Assembly (NCBI RefSeq): GCF_002735305.1
Contig: NZ_PDYG01000001.1
Span: 1 to 64,000, forward strand
DNA: 64,000 nt
Direction: 5' to 3'
Origin: Agathobacter ruminis
GTDB taxonomy: Bacteria > Bacillota > Clostridia > Lachnospirales > Lachnospiraceae
A program made the translations under genes and the position numbers. Positions 1 to 9,740 of this stretch are shown piece after piece. The notes under the pieces are model-generated. The model had not been told where the DNA came from and did no database searches. It was given only the letters and a program-made list of their open reading frames with translations. Every line of letters starts with the position of its first letter. Positions within the stretch are counted from its first letter, which is position 1.

Positions 1-59
1 CTCGAACCTGTGACCCTCTGCTTGTAAGGCAGATGCTCTCCCAGCTGAGCTAAGATCCC
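1..59 (-). tRNA. tRNA-Val (anticodon TAC), 3' part cut by window edge
   Basis: Reading the minus strand from position 59 gives an acceptor strand GGGATCT, a D-arm with GCTC and GAGC, an anticodon stem TCTGC/GCAGA around the loop CTTACAA (anticodon TAC, valine), and the start of the T-arm with GGTTCGAG. The 3' half of the T-arm and the acceptor lie outside the window. It is not next to the integrated element, so it is not that element's attachment site. Confidence 0.93.
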
Positions 60-205
60 ATGGGTCTGTCGTGCTCTCTCGAACCGACTTGATTATTATA
101 TCTATACATGTGCACAATGTCAACAATAATTTTTATTTTTTTGAATTTCTTTTTCATTTATTCGGGAGAGGCCTTTAAAGACTGCCTCTCCCGCCTTGAA
201 ATTGC

Positions 206-835
206 TTATTTTGTTCCGAAAATACGATCTCCGGCATCGCCCAGACCAGGCACGATATATTTGTGCTCGTTTAAATGCTCATCGAGAGCTCCGACGATGA
301 TATCAACATCCGGATGTGCTTCCTGTAAACGCTTTACACCTTCCGGTGCAGCAATGATGCACATGAAATGGATGTGGGTCACACCCTTTTCCTTAATCAT
401 ACGGATTGCATCGACTGCAGATCCACCGGTTGCAAGCATCGGATCTACTACGAATACTTCTCTCTTTGCACAATCAGCAGGAAGCTTGCAGTAATATTCT
501 ACAGGCTCTGCGGTTTCCGGATCACGATATAATCCGATATGACCAACCTTTGCTGCCGGAATCATTTCAAGCATTCCGTCTACCATGCCAAGGCCTGCAC
601 GCAGGATTGGTACAACTGCAAGTTTCTTGCCCTTTAATTCTTTTACCGTTGTCTTGCAGATTGGGGTCTCGATTTCTACATCCTGAAGTTCGAGATCGCG
701 GGTTGCTTCATAGCACTCAAGCATTGCAACTTCACTTACGAGTGTACGGAAGTCCTTTGAGCCAGTCTCAACTCTTCTCATAATTCCAATCTTGTGCTGA
801 ATCAATGGATGATCCATAACGGTTACTTTACTCAT
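206..835 (-). CDS. upp: uracil phosphoribosyltransferase
   Basis: Pyrimidine salvage enzyme that joins uracil to PRPP to make UMP in the cytoplasm. The 209-aa product has the usual family length, begins [15 protein letters not shown] and carries the PRPP-binding loop around [10 protein letters not shown]. The start at 835 follows a strong Shine-Dalgarno (AGGAGG). It is on the same strand as the CNNM/CorC gene upstream but separated by about 60 bases, so co-transcription is possible and not proven. Identity is firm from end-to-end resemblance to the family. Confidence 0.97.
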   Translation of the reverse strand: MSKVTVMDHPLIQHKIGIMRRVETGSKDFRTLVSEVAMLECYEATRDLELQDVEIETPICKTTVKELKGKKLAVVPILRAGLGMVDGMLEMIPAAKVGHIGLYRDPETAEPVEYYCKLPADCAKREVFVVDPMLATGGSAVDAIRMIKEKGVTHIHFMCIIAAPEGVKRLQEAHPDVDIIVGALDEHLNEHKYIVPGLGDAGDRIFGTK

Positions 836-897
836 TTTGTTATCCTCCTAAATTTAAACATAATCTGTTTCAAAATGAATGGCCAATCACTTGGCCA

Positions 898-2196
898 TTA
901 AATATCCTTGTCTTCCGAAGGCTCAACCTCTTCCGGTGTCGAAGATTCAGGGAGATAAATATGAACCGAATCAATCCTGTTCTTTTCCACCGCTTCTACA
1001 ACAAGGACAATATGATTGTCCGTCTCAACCTGTTCGCCAGCTTCCGGCAAATGGTCAAGCAATCCGATGATGACACCACCGATCGAATCATAATCCTCCG
1101 ACTCAATGTCGAGTCCGATTTGATCCTGTAAGTCTTCGAGTTTCATGGAACCTTCCACAATATATTCGCGATCGGATATACGGCGAATCTGGTTCTTCTC
1201 CTCTTCATCATATTCATCACGGATTTCTCCGACAATTTCTTCCAACAGGTCTTCCAATGTGACAAGACCGGCAACGGAACCGTATTCATCCAGGACAAAC
1301 TCCATAGCGATGGAATTTTCGCGCATCTCGGCCATCAATTCCGAGGTTTTCTTGTGTTCATGGGTAAATACAGCCTCACGCAAAATATTATGAATATCAA
1401 AGGTATCAATATCTTCATACAAGAGCAAATCTCTCATATTGACCATACCGATGATATTGTCATGGTCGCCTTCGTAAACCGGCATGCGGGTAAACATATT
1501 ATTGCGATAGACATCGAGTGTCTCACGATAATTTGAATCCACGGAAAGAAAAACCATATCCGCACGCGGCACCATGACATCTTTTGCATAATGGTCATCC
1601 AGATCAAATACATTATTGATCATCTTCTTTTCTTCACTCTCGATGACTCCGTCTTCGTGGCTTTCCTCCACGATGCTTCGAATTTCATCTTCGGTAAAAC
1701 TCTCCTGCTTTTGATCCGGATTCACACGAAGCAAAAACATAAAGAAACGCGCAATCATATTGATGACGAAGCTGATCGGGGTGCAGATGACAAGCCATGC
1801 CGAAATCGGCCCGCTATAGATCAGTGAAATCTTCTCGGAATGAATTGCCGCAATATTTTTCGGTGAAATCTCTCCAAAAATCAAAACCAGAAGTGTCAAT
1901 AAACCCGTCGCCACTCCGGCTCCCGCGCTGCCAAGCAAATCAGTCGCAAATACGGTTGCAACGGCAGTCATTGTAATATTCACCAGATTGTTGCCGATTA
2001 AGATTGCAGATAATAATCGGGTTTGTTTTTCAATTAATTTTACCACGCGTGCGGCACGACGATTTCCGTCCTCCGCCATGGTACGCATACGCACTTTGTT
2101 TACAGTGGTCAACGCCGTCTCTGCAGATGAAAAAAAGGCAGACAACAGCATCAGAATCACCAAACTAATCAGTTGTATGACGCTTGTCGAGTCCAA
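898..2196 (-). CDS. CNNM/CorC-type transporter (DUF21 + CBS pair + CorC_HlyC)
   Basis: 432-aa membrane protein often annotated as hemolysin C family; the family is linked to Mg2+/Co2+ transport or its regulation. Residues 1 to about 190 hold a DUF21/CNNM domain with four hydrophobic segments, beginning with the signature SAFFSSAETAL. Two CBS motifs follow (about 205-325, including MVPRADMVFL and MVNMRDLLLY), then a CorC_HlyC domain and an acidic tail. The start is TTG at 2196, supported by a GGGAGGG ribosome site nine bases upstream. Substrate is inferred only from the family. Confidence 0.9.
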   Translation of the reverse strand: MDSTSVIQLISLVILMLLSAFFSSAETALTTVNKVRMRTMAEDGNRRAARVVKLIEKQTRLLSAILIGNNLVNITMTAVATVFATDLLGSAGAGVATGLLTLLVLIFGEISPKNIAAIHSEKISLIYSGPISAWLVICTPISFVINMIARFFMFLLRVNPDQKQESFTEDEIRSIVEESHEDGVIESEEKKMINNVFDLDDHYAKDVMVPRADMVFLSVDSNYRETLDVYRNNMFTRMPVYEGDHDNIIGMVNMRDLLLYEDIDTFDIHNILREAVFTHEHKKTSELMAEMRENSIAMEFVLDEYGSVAGLVTLEDLLEEIVGEIRDEYDEEEKNQIRRISDREYIVEGSMKLEDLQDQIGLDIESEDYDSIGGVIIGLLDHLPEAGEQVETDNHIVLVVEAVEKNRIDSVHIYLPESSTPEEVEPSEDKDI

Positions 2197-2281
2197 ATAT
2201 AAGTACCCTCCCTACTCATTTATTTCTTATTATTGTACCTTCCACAGCTGTCTTTTGCAAGGAATAATAAGAATCATCATC

Positions 2282-3631
2282 TTAAATCAATTGCTTCTTT
2301 TGCCATTTGTCTGACTTATAGCGTCCAAATGAGATGGTAAAGCTGACCGCCCAGCTGATTGGAAGTGCGATCACCAGGATGATTCCGCCTACCAGTTGAA
2401 CAAACGAATACACAATTACAACGCGCACAAACAAATTGACAAAGGTCTGTGCCATAAACCATCTCATATCTCCCGCTCCGCGCAATACGGCGCCCGTGAC
2501 ATTCATGATGCCAAACAGGAAGTAGAAAATGGATACATATTGCAAATATTCCGCACCGATCCGGATAGACTCCACATCTGTCGAATGGTCCATAAACATT
2601 GCTACAAAATCATATCCGCAGAAAAACAGCAACAGCCAAATGGATGCTCCGATTACAACTGCCATCACCAGACCGATATGGAATCCTTTTCCGACACGCT
2701 CCGTCTTTCTGGCGCCCATATTCTGTGCCACGAAAGTAGATACGGCATTTCCGATATTGACGAGCGGTACAATCGCCAATCCGTCGATGCGCATTGCCGC
2801 TGTATAGCCTGCCATAAAGACATCTCCGATGCCATTTACCGCCGCCTGAATCAAAAGCATTCCGATGGATACCAGCGATTGCTGGATAATGGAGGGAATG
2901 GCCACCGTAATCATGGTTTTCATCAATGACCAGTCATACATTTGTGTCTCTTTGCCTTCGAGTTTCCGCAATTTGAGCATCAGCACAAACAGGGAACAGA
3001 TTGCGGAAAGCGCTTGTGAAATAAAAGTTGCCCACGCGGCACCCGCGATTCCCATCTGCCTGATCATCAAAATATCCAGACCGATATTCAGCAGGGATGA
3101 GCAAATCAAAAATATGAGCGGGATATGCGAGGCCCCAAGCGCATTAAAGATTGCATTGGTCATATTATAAAGAAACAAAAAGACAAATCCGTAAAAATAA
3201 ATATTCAGATATATTTCTGCCGACCCGATGACCGTGTCCGGTGTGTTCATCCACTGCAAAATCATACGGCTCATGACACGCCCAATGACACTCAATACAA
3301 TCGCCACTCCAAACACAGTGATGAGCGCCGTCGTAATTGCCGTTTTCATTTCTGAGATTCTGCGACTGCCAAACAATTGTGAAATAACGACCGAGCATCC
3401 GATTCCGGAACCCACCGCAATCATCACAAACAGCATTGTGATTGCATTCGAAGCGCCAACCGCCGCAAGTGCATAGCGATTGATCATCTTTCCCACCAGA
3501 ATCGCATCCGCCATCGTATATAATTGCTGGAATAAATTACCTATAATCATCGGAATGGCAAAAATCAACATTTGGCTGACCGGATTGCCGACTGTCATAT
3601 CACCCTTCATCATTTTCGCTTTGTTATTCAT
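2282..3631 (-). CDS. MATE family efflux transporter
   Basis: 449-aa polytopic membrane protein with about twelve hydrophobic segments arranged as two six-helix halves, typical of Na+- or H+-coupled multidrug exporters of the MATE family. The N-terminus, with GNPVSQMLIFAIPMIIGN followed by QLYTMADAILVG, is a family hallmark. Length is normal, so unlike the fragment at 60.6 kb this copy looks intact. Start ATG 3631 has an AGAGGT ribosome site. Substrate unknown. Confidence 0.93.
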   Translation of the reverse strand: MNNKAKMMKGDMTVGNPVSQMLIFAIPMIIGNLFQQLYTMADAILVGKMINRYALAAVGASNAITMLFVMIAVGSGIGCSVVISQLFGSRRISEMKTAITTALITVFGVAIVLSVIGRVMSRMILQWMNTPDTVIGSAEIYLNIYFYGFVFLFLYNMTNAIFNALGASHIPLIFLICSSLLNIGLDILMIRQMGIAGAAWATFISQALSAICSLFVLMLKLRKLEGKETQMYDWSLMKTMITVAIPSIIQQSLVSIGMLLIQAAVNGIGDVFMAGYTAAMRIDGLAIVPLVNIGNAVSTFVAQNMGARKTERVGKGFHIGLVMAVVIGASIWLLLFFCGYDFVAMFMDHSTDVESIRIGAEYLQYVSIFYFLFGIMNVTGAVLRGAGDMRWFMAQTFVNLFVRVVIVYSFVQLVGGIILVIALPISWAVSFTISFGRYKSDKWQKKQLI

Positions 3632-3761
3632 CTTTTACCTCTAATCTTTGTCTTTTATTGCTATTTCTTTTTCGAATTGAATATACTATGATATTGAATA
3701 TGCCGTAGATACCTCAGGTATCTTAGCATAGATTATTTCAGGAATCCATGAGGAAATATTT

Positions 3762-4616
3762 ATGATTAAATTAGTTGCAATTGACCTCGACGGCACCCTG
3801 TTCGACAATCATTCACAGGTTCCGCAAGCCAACCGCGAGGCCATTATTAACATGGCAGAAAACGGCATCTACCCGGTCATTTCCACAGGCCGTCCGTTCA
3901 ATGGTATCCCTGCCCCTTTAAAAGAGGATTTGCCATTTGCCTATGCCATTACATCCAACGGTGCCGGTGTCTACGAGGTCAAAACCGGCAAATGTATCTT
4001 CGAGGCACCGATGCCTGCGGATTTGATTCTGCCTATCATCGACTACCTTGATACCAAGCACTGCCATATGGATGCTTTTATCAACGGAATCGGCGTATCC
4101 ACATTCCGGTGTAAAGAACATGGAAAGAAGTTGCCGCTTCCGGCATCTCTGCTTGAATATGTTCTCCATTCCCGCAAACGCGTGGAACGTTTACAGGATT
4201 ATATTACACAAAATCAGTATTCCGTGCAAAAGATGACTTTAAATTTTTACAATGATAAAAACGGTGTTGCCGTTGACCGGGAAGAAATCCGGGAATATCT
4301 CACAGCAAACGAACAGGTTGATGTCGTATGCGGTGGATATAACAATCTCGAATTCACGCGCCATGGAGTCAACAAAGGGCTCGGCCTGCAAAAGCTCGCC
4401 GAACATCTCAATCTGACGATCGATGAAACCATGGCAATCGGTGACACGGAAAACGATCTTTCCATTGTCAAAGCTGCAGGAATCGGCGTTGCGATGGGCA
4501 ATGCCACAGACGAAATCAAAGAGGCATCCGATTATATCACTGACACCAATGAGCAGAGCGGCGTCGCCTCTGCGATCTATCATTTTTGCGGGGATTCCCT
4601 TCGTAATCATGAATAA
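3762..4616 (+). CDS. Cof-type HAD-IIB hydrolase
   Basis: 284-aa phosphatase of the haloacid dehalogenase superfamily, Cof/IIB subgroup, likely acting on sugar phosphates or other small phosphorylated metabolites in the cytosol. All four HAD motifs are visible: the nucleophile motif DLDGTLFDN near the N-terminus, STGRP (motif II), the lysine in NKGLGL (motif III) and GDTENDLSIV (motif IV). The cap domain lies between motifs II and III. The start has a GAGGA site upstream. It precedes efp by about 75 bases on the same strand. Exact substrate cannot be told from sequence. Confidence 0.92.
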   Translation: MIKLVAIDLDGTLFDNHSQVPQANREAIINMAENGIYPVISTGRPFNGIPAPLKEDLPFAYAITSNGAGVYEVKTGKCIFEAPMPADLILPIIDYLDTKHCHMDAFINGIGVSTFRCKEHGKKLPLPASLLEYVLHSRKRVERLQDYITQNQYSVQKMTLNFYNDKNGVAVDREEIREYLTANEQVDVVCGGYNNLEFTRHGVNKGLGLQKLAEHLNLTIDETMAIGDTENDLSIVKAAGIGVAMGNATDEIKEASDYITDTNEQSGVASAIYHFCGDSLRNHE

Positions 4617-4690
4617 CACTTGAAATGGAGCCCCTTTTATAGTAAAATAGTTTGCAAAGTGACGATTTATACAAGGAGGAAAACTATTCC

Positions 4691-5248
4691 ATGATCACAG
4701 CAGGAGATTTTAAGAACGGCGTAACCATCGAATATGATGGCCGTATCTGTCAGGTTGTAGAATTTCAGCATGTTAAACCTGGAAAAGGTGCAGCATTCGT
4801 AAGAACAAAGTTAAAGGATATCGTAAACGGTGGTGTTGTTGAGACATCTTTCCGTCCTACCGAGAAATTCCCTACCGCTCATATCGATCGTAAGGATATG
4901 CAGTATCTTTACAACGATGGCGATTTATACAACTTTATGGATGTAGAAACATATGATCAGGTTTCACTTTCTGCAGCAGATGTTGGCGATGCATTGAAGT
5001 TTGTTAAGGAAAATGAAAATGTTAAGGTATGCTCTCACAACGGAAAGGTATTCGCAGTAGAACCACCTCTCTTCGTAGAGCTTGAGATCACTGACACTGA
5101 GCCTGGATTCAAGGGCAACACCGCTACAGGTGCTACCAAGCCGGCTACCGTTGAGACCGGTGCACAGGTAAGCGTACCGCTCTTCGTAGAACAGGGTGAC
5201 AAGATCAAGATTGATACCCGTACAGGTGAATACCTGTCTCGTGTTTAA
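4691..5248 (+). CDS. efp: elongation factor P
   Basis: Translation factor that binds between the P and E sites and rescues ribosomes stalled at polyproline. The 185-aa product starts [10 protein letters not shown] and has the KOW-like N-terminal domain, two OB-type domains and the exposed loop KPGKGAAF, placing a lysine at position 32 where family members may be modified. I chose ATG 4691 over an upstream in-frame TTG because a perfect AAGGAGGA lies ten bases before it and the product then has the normal family length. An intrinsic terminator follows directly. Confidence 0.97.
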   Translation: MITAGDFKNGVTIEYDGRICQVVEFQHVKPGKGAAFVRTKLKDIVNGGVVETSFRPTEKFPTAHIDRKDMQYLYNDGDLYNFMDVETYDQVSLSAADVGDALKFVKENENVKVCSHNGKVFAVEPPLFVELEITDTEPGFKGNTATGATKPATVETGAQVSVPLFVEQGDKIKIDTRTGEYLSRV

Positions 5249-5264
5249 TTCTTAGCACAAACAC

Positions 5265-5295
5265 AAAAGGAGTTGCAAATGCAGCTCCTTTTTTT
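5265..5295 (+). terminator. intrinsic terminator after efp
   Basis: Stem AAGGAGTTGC / GCAGCTCCTT (one G-T pair) with an AAAT loop, followed by a run of seven T. It also sits between convergent efp and metE and could work in both directions, since the minus strand carries a T-run too. Confidence 0.9.
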
Positions 5296-5308
5296 GTATC
5301 TTAATTTG

Positions 5309-7567
5309 CTAAACTTTCCGTAAAACACGTGCAGCCGCAACCAGATTTTGCAGACTCGCCACAGTCTCCTTCTCCCCTCTCGTTTTCAGACCACAGTCCG
5401 GATTGATCCATATTTTATAATCCGGAATACGCGCGCGTATCTTGTGCACCGTCTCAACAATCTCTTCCACGGACGGAACACGCGGGCTATGAATATCATA
5501 CACACCCGGTCCCACCTGTGTCTTGAAATCATTCGCTTTCAGCGCATCCAGAATCTGCAAATCCGAGCGAGACGCTTCAAAGCTGATGACATCCGCATCC
5601 ATTGCATCGATTTCCGGAATCATATCTCCAAATTCACTGTAGCACATATGCGTATGAATCTGCGTGGTTGGTTTCACCCCGCTATGAACCAGTCGAAATG
5701 CCGGAATCGCCCAATCCAGATATTCCTCTTTCCAATCCGATTTGCGAAGCGGCAGCTTTTCTCTGAGCGCAGCCTCATCGATTTGAATCATACAAATTCC
5801 GTGTGCTTCCAAATCCAACACCTCATCACGAATCGCAAGTGCAATCTGTTTCACACACATTTCTCTCGGCAAATCCTCCCGCGGAAATGACCAGTTCAAA
5901 ATCGTAACCGGTCCTGTCAGCATTCCCTTCATCGGGTGCTTGCTGCACGATTTCGCAAACTCTGACCATTCCACCGTGATCGGTGCTTTACGCGACACAT
6001 CTCCCCATATAATCGGCGGTTTTACGCAACGAGTCCCATACGACTGGACCCATCCGTTTTCCGTAAACAAAAATCCATCCAGATGTTGTCCAAAATATTC
6101 CACCATGTCATTGCGTTCAAATTCTCCATGGACCAATACATCCAAGCCGATTTCTTCCTGTAATGCAATGCATGCTTTTATTTTCTCTTTCATATAATCC
6201 AGATATTGCGCATGACTGATTTTGCCCGTGCGGTACTCTTTTCTCACTCTGCGCACATCCGCGGTCTGCGGAAAGGATCCAATCGTAGTTGTCGGAAAAA
6301 GCGGCAGATTCCATGCATCTTTTTGAATTTTCTCGCGTGTCCGAAAATCTGGAAATCGTTGATAGTCCTCCGGTCGAATCGCCTCAACGCGTTCTCTGAC
6401 ACTCGGATTGATACAATCCGGTCGCACCGGATATTCCTCCGTTTTTGATTCAGACAATGGATTTGTTTTTAATCGTGTCAGCTCGTTTAATTTTTCTTCC
6501 GCAAACGAAAAATGTACTTTGTATTCCTGAGGAATACGATTTTCATTTGCCACTGTATATGGGACATGAAGCAAAGAACATGAAGTTCCAAGAACCACCC
6601 TGCTTTCCGTGTCAATGCCACATTGTTTCAAGGCTTCCAACAAATCTGCGGTCTTCGCAGAATTGTGGCGCCAGATATTCCTTCCATTTACTACGCCGGC
6701 AACCAGAACTTGTTGTTTTCCCAGACCAAATGTCTGTACCAGTTTTAATGACTGCTTTCCTTCAACAAAATCCAATCCCAACGCATCAAAATCCATTTTT
6801 ATGAGTTCTGCATAAATATCACGTACATCTCCAAAATAGGTCTGCAATAATACCTTCGCCGATGTTTTTGCTGCCAGAATCGGCCCATACAAATCTATAA
6901 ACAATTGCTTATCCTGATTGGTCAGATCAAACGAGAGATATGGCTCGTCAAATTGAATGACCTTTCCCCCTTCTGCCTGCAAATCACGAACCAGCTCTGC
7001 ATAGGCTTCCGCAAATACCGGTGCAAAATCACGCGCAGTCTTTTTCCCCGTATAATGAGCCAGTTTTAAAAATGTAAACGGTCCAATCAGCACCACCTTG
7101 GTCTCTATTCCCAGCCGCTTCGCCTGACGATATTCCTCCAATGGCTTGTCGCCGTTTCTGCGGATTTCCATCTCATCATCCAATTCCGGCACCATATAAT
7201 GATAATTGGTATGAAACCATTTTTTCATTGCCAATGCTTTTACATTTCCCGCTTTCCCCTGATATCCGCGCGCCATTGCAAAATAGGTATCCGGATCAGA
7301 CAGTTTTAAATCCAAATATCTCTCCGGGATCACATGAAACAGATATGCGACATCAAGCATATTGTCATACAGCGAAAAATCGTTTGAGCTAATCCAGTCA
7401 ATTCCACTTTGCTGTTGCAGCTTCCAGTTTTGCTCACGCAATTGTGCTGCAAGATTTTCAACCTGTCTGATATCTGTCTCCCCGCGAAAATATTTTTCAA
7501 GTACGATCTTTAATTCACGGTTGCGGCCGATTCTCGGAAATCCGATTACCGATGTTTTCATTTTCAA
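5309..7567 (-). CDS. metE: cobalamin-independent methionine synthase
   Basis: Final step of methionine synthesis: moves a methyl group from 5-methyltetrahydropteroyltri-L-glutamate to homocysteine. The 752-aa product has the normal two-barrel length. The zinc site is visible in the C-terminal barrel: His and Cys in QIHTHMCYSEF, Glu in ISFEASRSD and Cys in WINPDCGLKTR. N-terminal GFPRIGRNRELK is the family signature. Divergent from a LysR gene 127 bases away, an arrangement typical of metE regulation. I see no SAM riboswitch or T-box in that short gap. Confidence 0.97.
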   Translation of the reverse strand: MKMKTSVIGFPRIGRNRELKIVLEKYFRGETDIRQVENLAAQLREQNWKLQQQSGIDWISSNDFSLYDNMLDVAYLFHVIPERYLDLKLSDPDTYFAMARGYQGKAGNVKALAMKKWFHTNYHYMVPELDDEMEIRRNGDKPLEEYRQAKRLGIETKVVLIGPFTFLKLAHYTGKKTARDFAPVFAEAYAELVRDLQAEGGKVIQFDEPYLSFDLTNQDKQLFIDLYGPILAAKTSAKVLLQTYFGDVRDIYAELIKMDFDALGLDFVEGKQSLKLVQTFGLGKQQVLVAGVVNGRNIWRHNSAKTADLLEALKQCGIDTESRVVLGTSCSLLHVPYTVANENRIPQEYKVHFSFAEEKLNELTRLKTNPLSESKTEEYPVRPDCINPSVRERVEAIRPEDYQRFPDFRTREKIQKDAWNLPLFPTTTIGSFPQTADVRRVRKEYRTGKISHAQYLDYMKEKIKACIALQEEIGLDVLVHGEFERNDMVEYFGQHLDGFLFTENGWVQSYGTRCVKPPIIWGDVSRKAPITVEWSEFAKSCSKHPMKGMLTGPVTILNWSFPREDLPREMCVKQIALAIRDEVLDLEAHGICMIQIDEAALREKLPLRKSDWKEEYLDWAIPAFRLVHSGVKPTTQIHTHMCYSEFGDMIPEIDAMDADVISFEASRSDLQILDALKANDFKTQVGPGVYDIHSPRVPSVEEIVETVHKIRARIPDYKIWINPDCGLKTRGEKETVASLQNLVAAARVLRKV

Positions 7568-7694
7568 ACCTCCTGTTTTTATATTATAAACAAGTATACA
7601 AATCTCGCATTTATCAGTAAAATATATAATTCAAATGATTTTTATAGTTTTTATCTATACTTATTGTTATAATCATTATAAAAGGAGGCTCACT
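7568..7694. promoter_or_regulatory. metE-LysR divergent control region
   Basis: AT-rich 127-base gap between divergent metE and the LysR gene. It holds a perfect dyad TTATAAT-C-ATTATAA at 7667-7681, directly abutting the ribosome site of the LysR gene, and a second weaker dyad around TATAGTTTTTATCTATA at 7644-7660. These fit the T-N11-A style of LysR operators and suggest autorepression plus activation of metE; binding itself is inference. Confidence 0.55.
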
Positions 7695-8591
7695 ATGACA
7701 TTAAAACAATTACATTATGCGGTCACTGTCGCGGAAACCGGCAGTTTCACCGAAGCCGCCAAGCGCTTATATATTGCACAGCCAAGTTTAACCGCCGCAA
7801 TCAGGGAACTCGAAAAAGAATATCAGATTGCGCTCTTCAACCGTTCCAAAAAAGGAGTGCAACTCACTCCAGAAGGGAATGAATTCCTCGGATATGCGCG
7901 CCAGCTGCTCGATCAGGCCGCACTGATGGAAGCGCGCTATACAGGAATGACCGAAGGAAAATTGCGTTTTCATATCTCATCTCAGCATTATTCTTTTGTT
8001 GTGGAGGCATTTGTAGAACTATTAAAAAAATACGGCTCCGGGAAATATGAATTTCATATGCGCGAAACGCAGACTTACGAAATTATCAGCGATGTAGCGC
8101 ACTTGCGCAGTGAAATCGGAATCCTGTATCTAAACAAATTCAACGAAACCGTCATCCGAAAAGCCTTACGCGATAACCAGCTTTCGTTCACGCCGCTTTT
8201 TCGCGCCCATCCGCATGTGTTTATCAGTATCCATTCGCCCCTTGCGCATAAGGATGTTCTGACGCTCGAAGATTTGCGTCCATACCCTCGTCTCTCCTAT
8301 GAGCAGGGCAGTCATAATTCTTTTTATTATTCGGAAGAAATATTGAGCACCGTCGAATGTGACAAAGAATTGGTTGTATGCGATCGTGCAACACTCTTTA
8401 ACCTTTTAATCGGCATGAACGGATATACGATTTGCTCCGGCATCATCAATGACGAATTAAACGGTCCGAATATTATCGCAAAACCATTAGATGTCGACGA
8501 TTACATGGAAATTGGATATGTGCTTCCGCAAGCCATGCGTCCGTCTCAGATTACTGCAGATTATATCGAAATATTAAAAGCGGTCATATAA
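7695..8591 (+). CDS. LysR family regulator, probable metE activator
   Basis: 298-aa LysR-type transcription factor. The N-terminal winged helix-turn-helix shows the family pattern MTLKQLHYAVTVAETGSF then AAKRLYIAQPSLTAAI; the rest is a periplasmic-binding-like effector domain. I chose ATG 7695 because of AAAGGAGG eight bases upstream and because LysR proteins start a few residues before LKQL; an upstream in-frame start would add twenty unrelated residues. Its divergent position to metE suggests it senses homocysteine or methionine state, by analogy with MetR, but no ligand can be read from sequence. Confidence 0.9.
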   Translation: MTLKQLHYAVTVAETGSFTEAAKRLYIAQPSLTAAIRELEKEYQIALFNRSKKGVQLTPEGNEFLGYARQLLDQAALMEARYTGMTEGKLRFHISSQHYSFVVEAFVELLKKYGSGKYEFHMRETQTYEIISDVAHLRSEIGILYLNKFNETVIRKALRDNQLSFTPLFRAHPHVFISIHSPLAHKDVLTLEDLRPYPRLSYEQGSHNSFYYSEEILSTVECDKELVVCDRATLFNLLIGMNGYTICSGIINDELNGPNIIAKPLDVDDYMEIGYVLPQAMRPSQITADYIEILKAVI

Positions 8592-8623
8592 AAAAAGCCA
8601 TCTCCTCGTGGAGATGGTTTTTT
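8592..8623. terminator. bidirectional intrinsic terminator
   Basis: Stem GCCATCTCC / GGAGATGG(T) with a TCGT loop, flanked by A6 on the left and T6 on the right, so it can end both the LysR transcript and the convergent small gene at 8634-9029. Confidence 0.9.
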
Positions 8624-8633
8624 AGATATCATT

Positions 8634-9029
8634 TTATAAACTGAAGTTCTCATCAATACGGAGTGCTCCGCTTCCCACATCTTCCGGATTGGTATCCACA
8701 AAATACTGGTACTGCTGAAGCATGGTATCCTTATCGAGATCGGATACCGCTTTCTGCACATCAAGTGAATTGATATCACTGTCCGCACCCTTCAGATCAA
8801 ATGTCTCATCCGGATTATACTGCTGTGCAAAATCGTAAGAGCTGAAGGTCTGCGCCGGTCTTTCTTCGACCGCTGCAACCACCTGATTCTCCGGTTGCTG
8901 TGGCTCCGGATTCACCGGCTGACTGTTTACTGCTTCCGCAGCAGCAATCTGCGTATTGCGTGCTTCGTTTAACTTTATGGAATTGTACTGATAAAAACCG
9001 GCATACGGTCTAACACCAGATACGTTCAT
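8634..9029 (-). CDS. uncharacterised 131-aa protein, Gln/Pro-rich middle
   Basis: I do not recognise a domain. The 131-aa product begins MNVSGVRPYAGFYQYNSI, has a low-complexity Gln/Pro/Glu stretch at about 35-60, and an acidic hydrophilic C-terminal part. No signal peptide or membrane segment. Start ATG has a GGAG site upstream, and it ends against a strong terminator, so it looks like a real single-gene unit. Its short N-terminal pattern of Gly/Tyr residues recalls the starts of element proteins at 41.8 and 43.3 kb, a weak resemblance only. It lies between LysR and nrdR without functional link. Confidence 0.65.
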   Translation of the reverse strand: MNVSGVRPYAGFYQYNSIKLNEARNTQIAAAEAVNSQPVNPEPQQPENQVVAAVEERPAQTFSSYDFAQQYNPDETFDLKGADSDINSLDVQKAVSDLDKDTMLQQYQYFVDTNPEDVGSGALRIDENFSL

Positions 9030-9135
9030 AATTCGTTCTCCGTAACTTAAATTTCATCCTTGATATTACATATATCGGACGAAATGAATAAACCTTTAGT
9101 ACTATTTTCAAATTTTTTAAAAAAACTAGTACTTT

Positions 9136-9588
9136 TTATTTATCAAGCATTTTCTTCAGTTCGCTCATAAATGTATTTACATCCTTAAATTCACGGTAAA
9201 CCGATGCAAAACGCACATAAGCAACCGGATCAAGGTCCTTCATTTTGTCCATCAGGATTTCGCCGATGACATAACTCGGGATTTCTTTTTCTTCACGGTT
9301 GAAGAGTTCAACTTCCACCTCATCCACCACACGCGAAATCTGCTCTGCAGAAATCGGGCGCTTATGGCAAGCACGAAGTACACCCGCTTCAATCTTTGAG
9401 CGATCATACTGCTCTCTGTTATTGTCCTTTTTTACAATAATCAAAGGAATCGTTTCTACCTTCTCATATGTGGTAAAGCGCTTATTGCAATCATCACAAA
9501 GACGGCGGCGACGAATGGAATTATTATCATCGGCCGGTCTCGAATCGATTACTCTCGTATTCTCACTACTACAAAATGGGCACTTCAT
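9136..9588 (-). CDS. nrdR: NrdR, repressor of ribonucleotide reductase genes
   Basis: 150-aa transcriptional regulator. The zinc ribbon is complete (CPFCSSENTRVIDSR then LCDDCNKRFTTYE), followed by an ATP-cone domain of about 90 residues that senses ATP/dATP. Family function: repression of nrd operons when dATP is high by binding NrdR boxes. I chose ATG 9588 rather than the GTG two codons upstream, because GGAGGT ends six bases before this ATG but abuts the GTG. No nrd gene lies in the window. Confidence 0.95.
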   Translation of the reverse strand: MKCPFCSSENTRVIDSRPADDNNSIRRRRLCDDCNKRFTTYEKVETIPLIIVKKDNNREQYDRSKIEAGVLRACHKRPISAEQISRVVDEVEVELFNREEKEIPSYVIGEILMDKMKDLDPVAYVRFASVYREFKDVNTFMSELKKMLDK

Positions 9589-9667
9589 CCTCACACCTCC
9601 TCAACATATAGTATAATTGTAACTTTCCTTAAAAACAAAGTCAACGAAATTCCTATATATTAAAAGA

Positions 9668-9716
9668 AATCTGCCGGAATTTTGGCATTTTTGCCACCCA
9701 AAATCCCAGCAGATGT
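9668..9716 (-). terminator. imperfect terminator hairpin after ychF
   Basis: Long imperfect stem, ATCTGC..GG.ATTTTGG paired with CCAAAAT.CC..GCAGAT, followed on the minus strand by TTTCTTTTAAT. It lies 25 bases after ychF and before nrdR, so it probably separates their transcripts. Confidence 0.55.
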
Positions 9717-9740
9717 TTCCGGCCTTATGAAATGATGTGA

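Noticed and set aside
1-59. tRNA-Val as the integration site of the ICE
   Set aside because: The element junctions map to 15922 and 47271 inside a protein gene; no repeat of the tRNA end occurs there.
406-783. plus-strand open frame opposite upp
   Set aside because: Fully antisense to a well-conserved gene; its sequence is low in protein-like pattern. Many similar antisense frames (for example within metE, ychF and the VirB4 gene) were dropped for the same reason.
3165-3398. second frame inside the MATE gene
   Set aside because: Same-strand shadow in another frame of a clearly coding region.
7568-7694. SAM riboswitch or T-box before metE
   Set aside because: The gap is only 127 bases, AT-rich, without the conserved stems of either class; LysR control is more likely.
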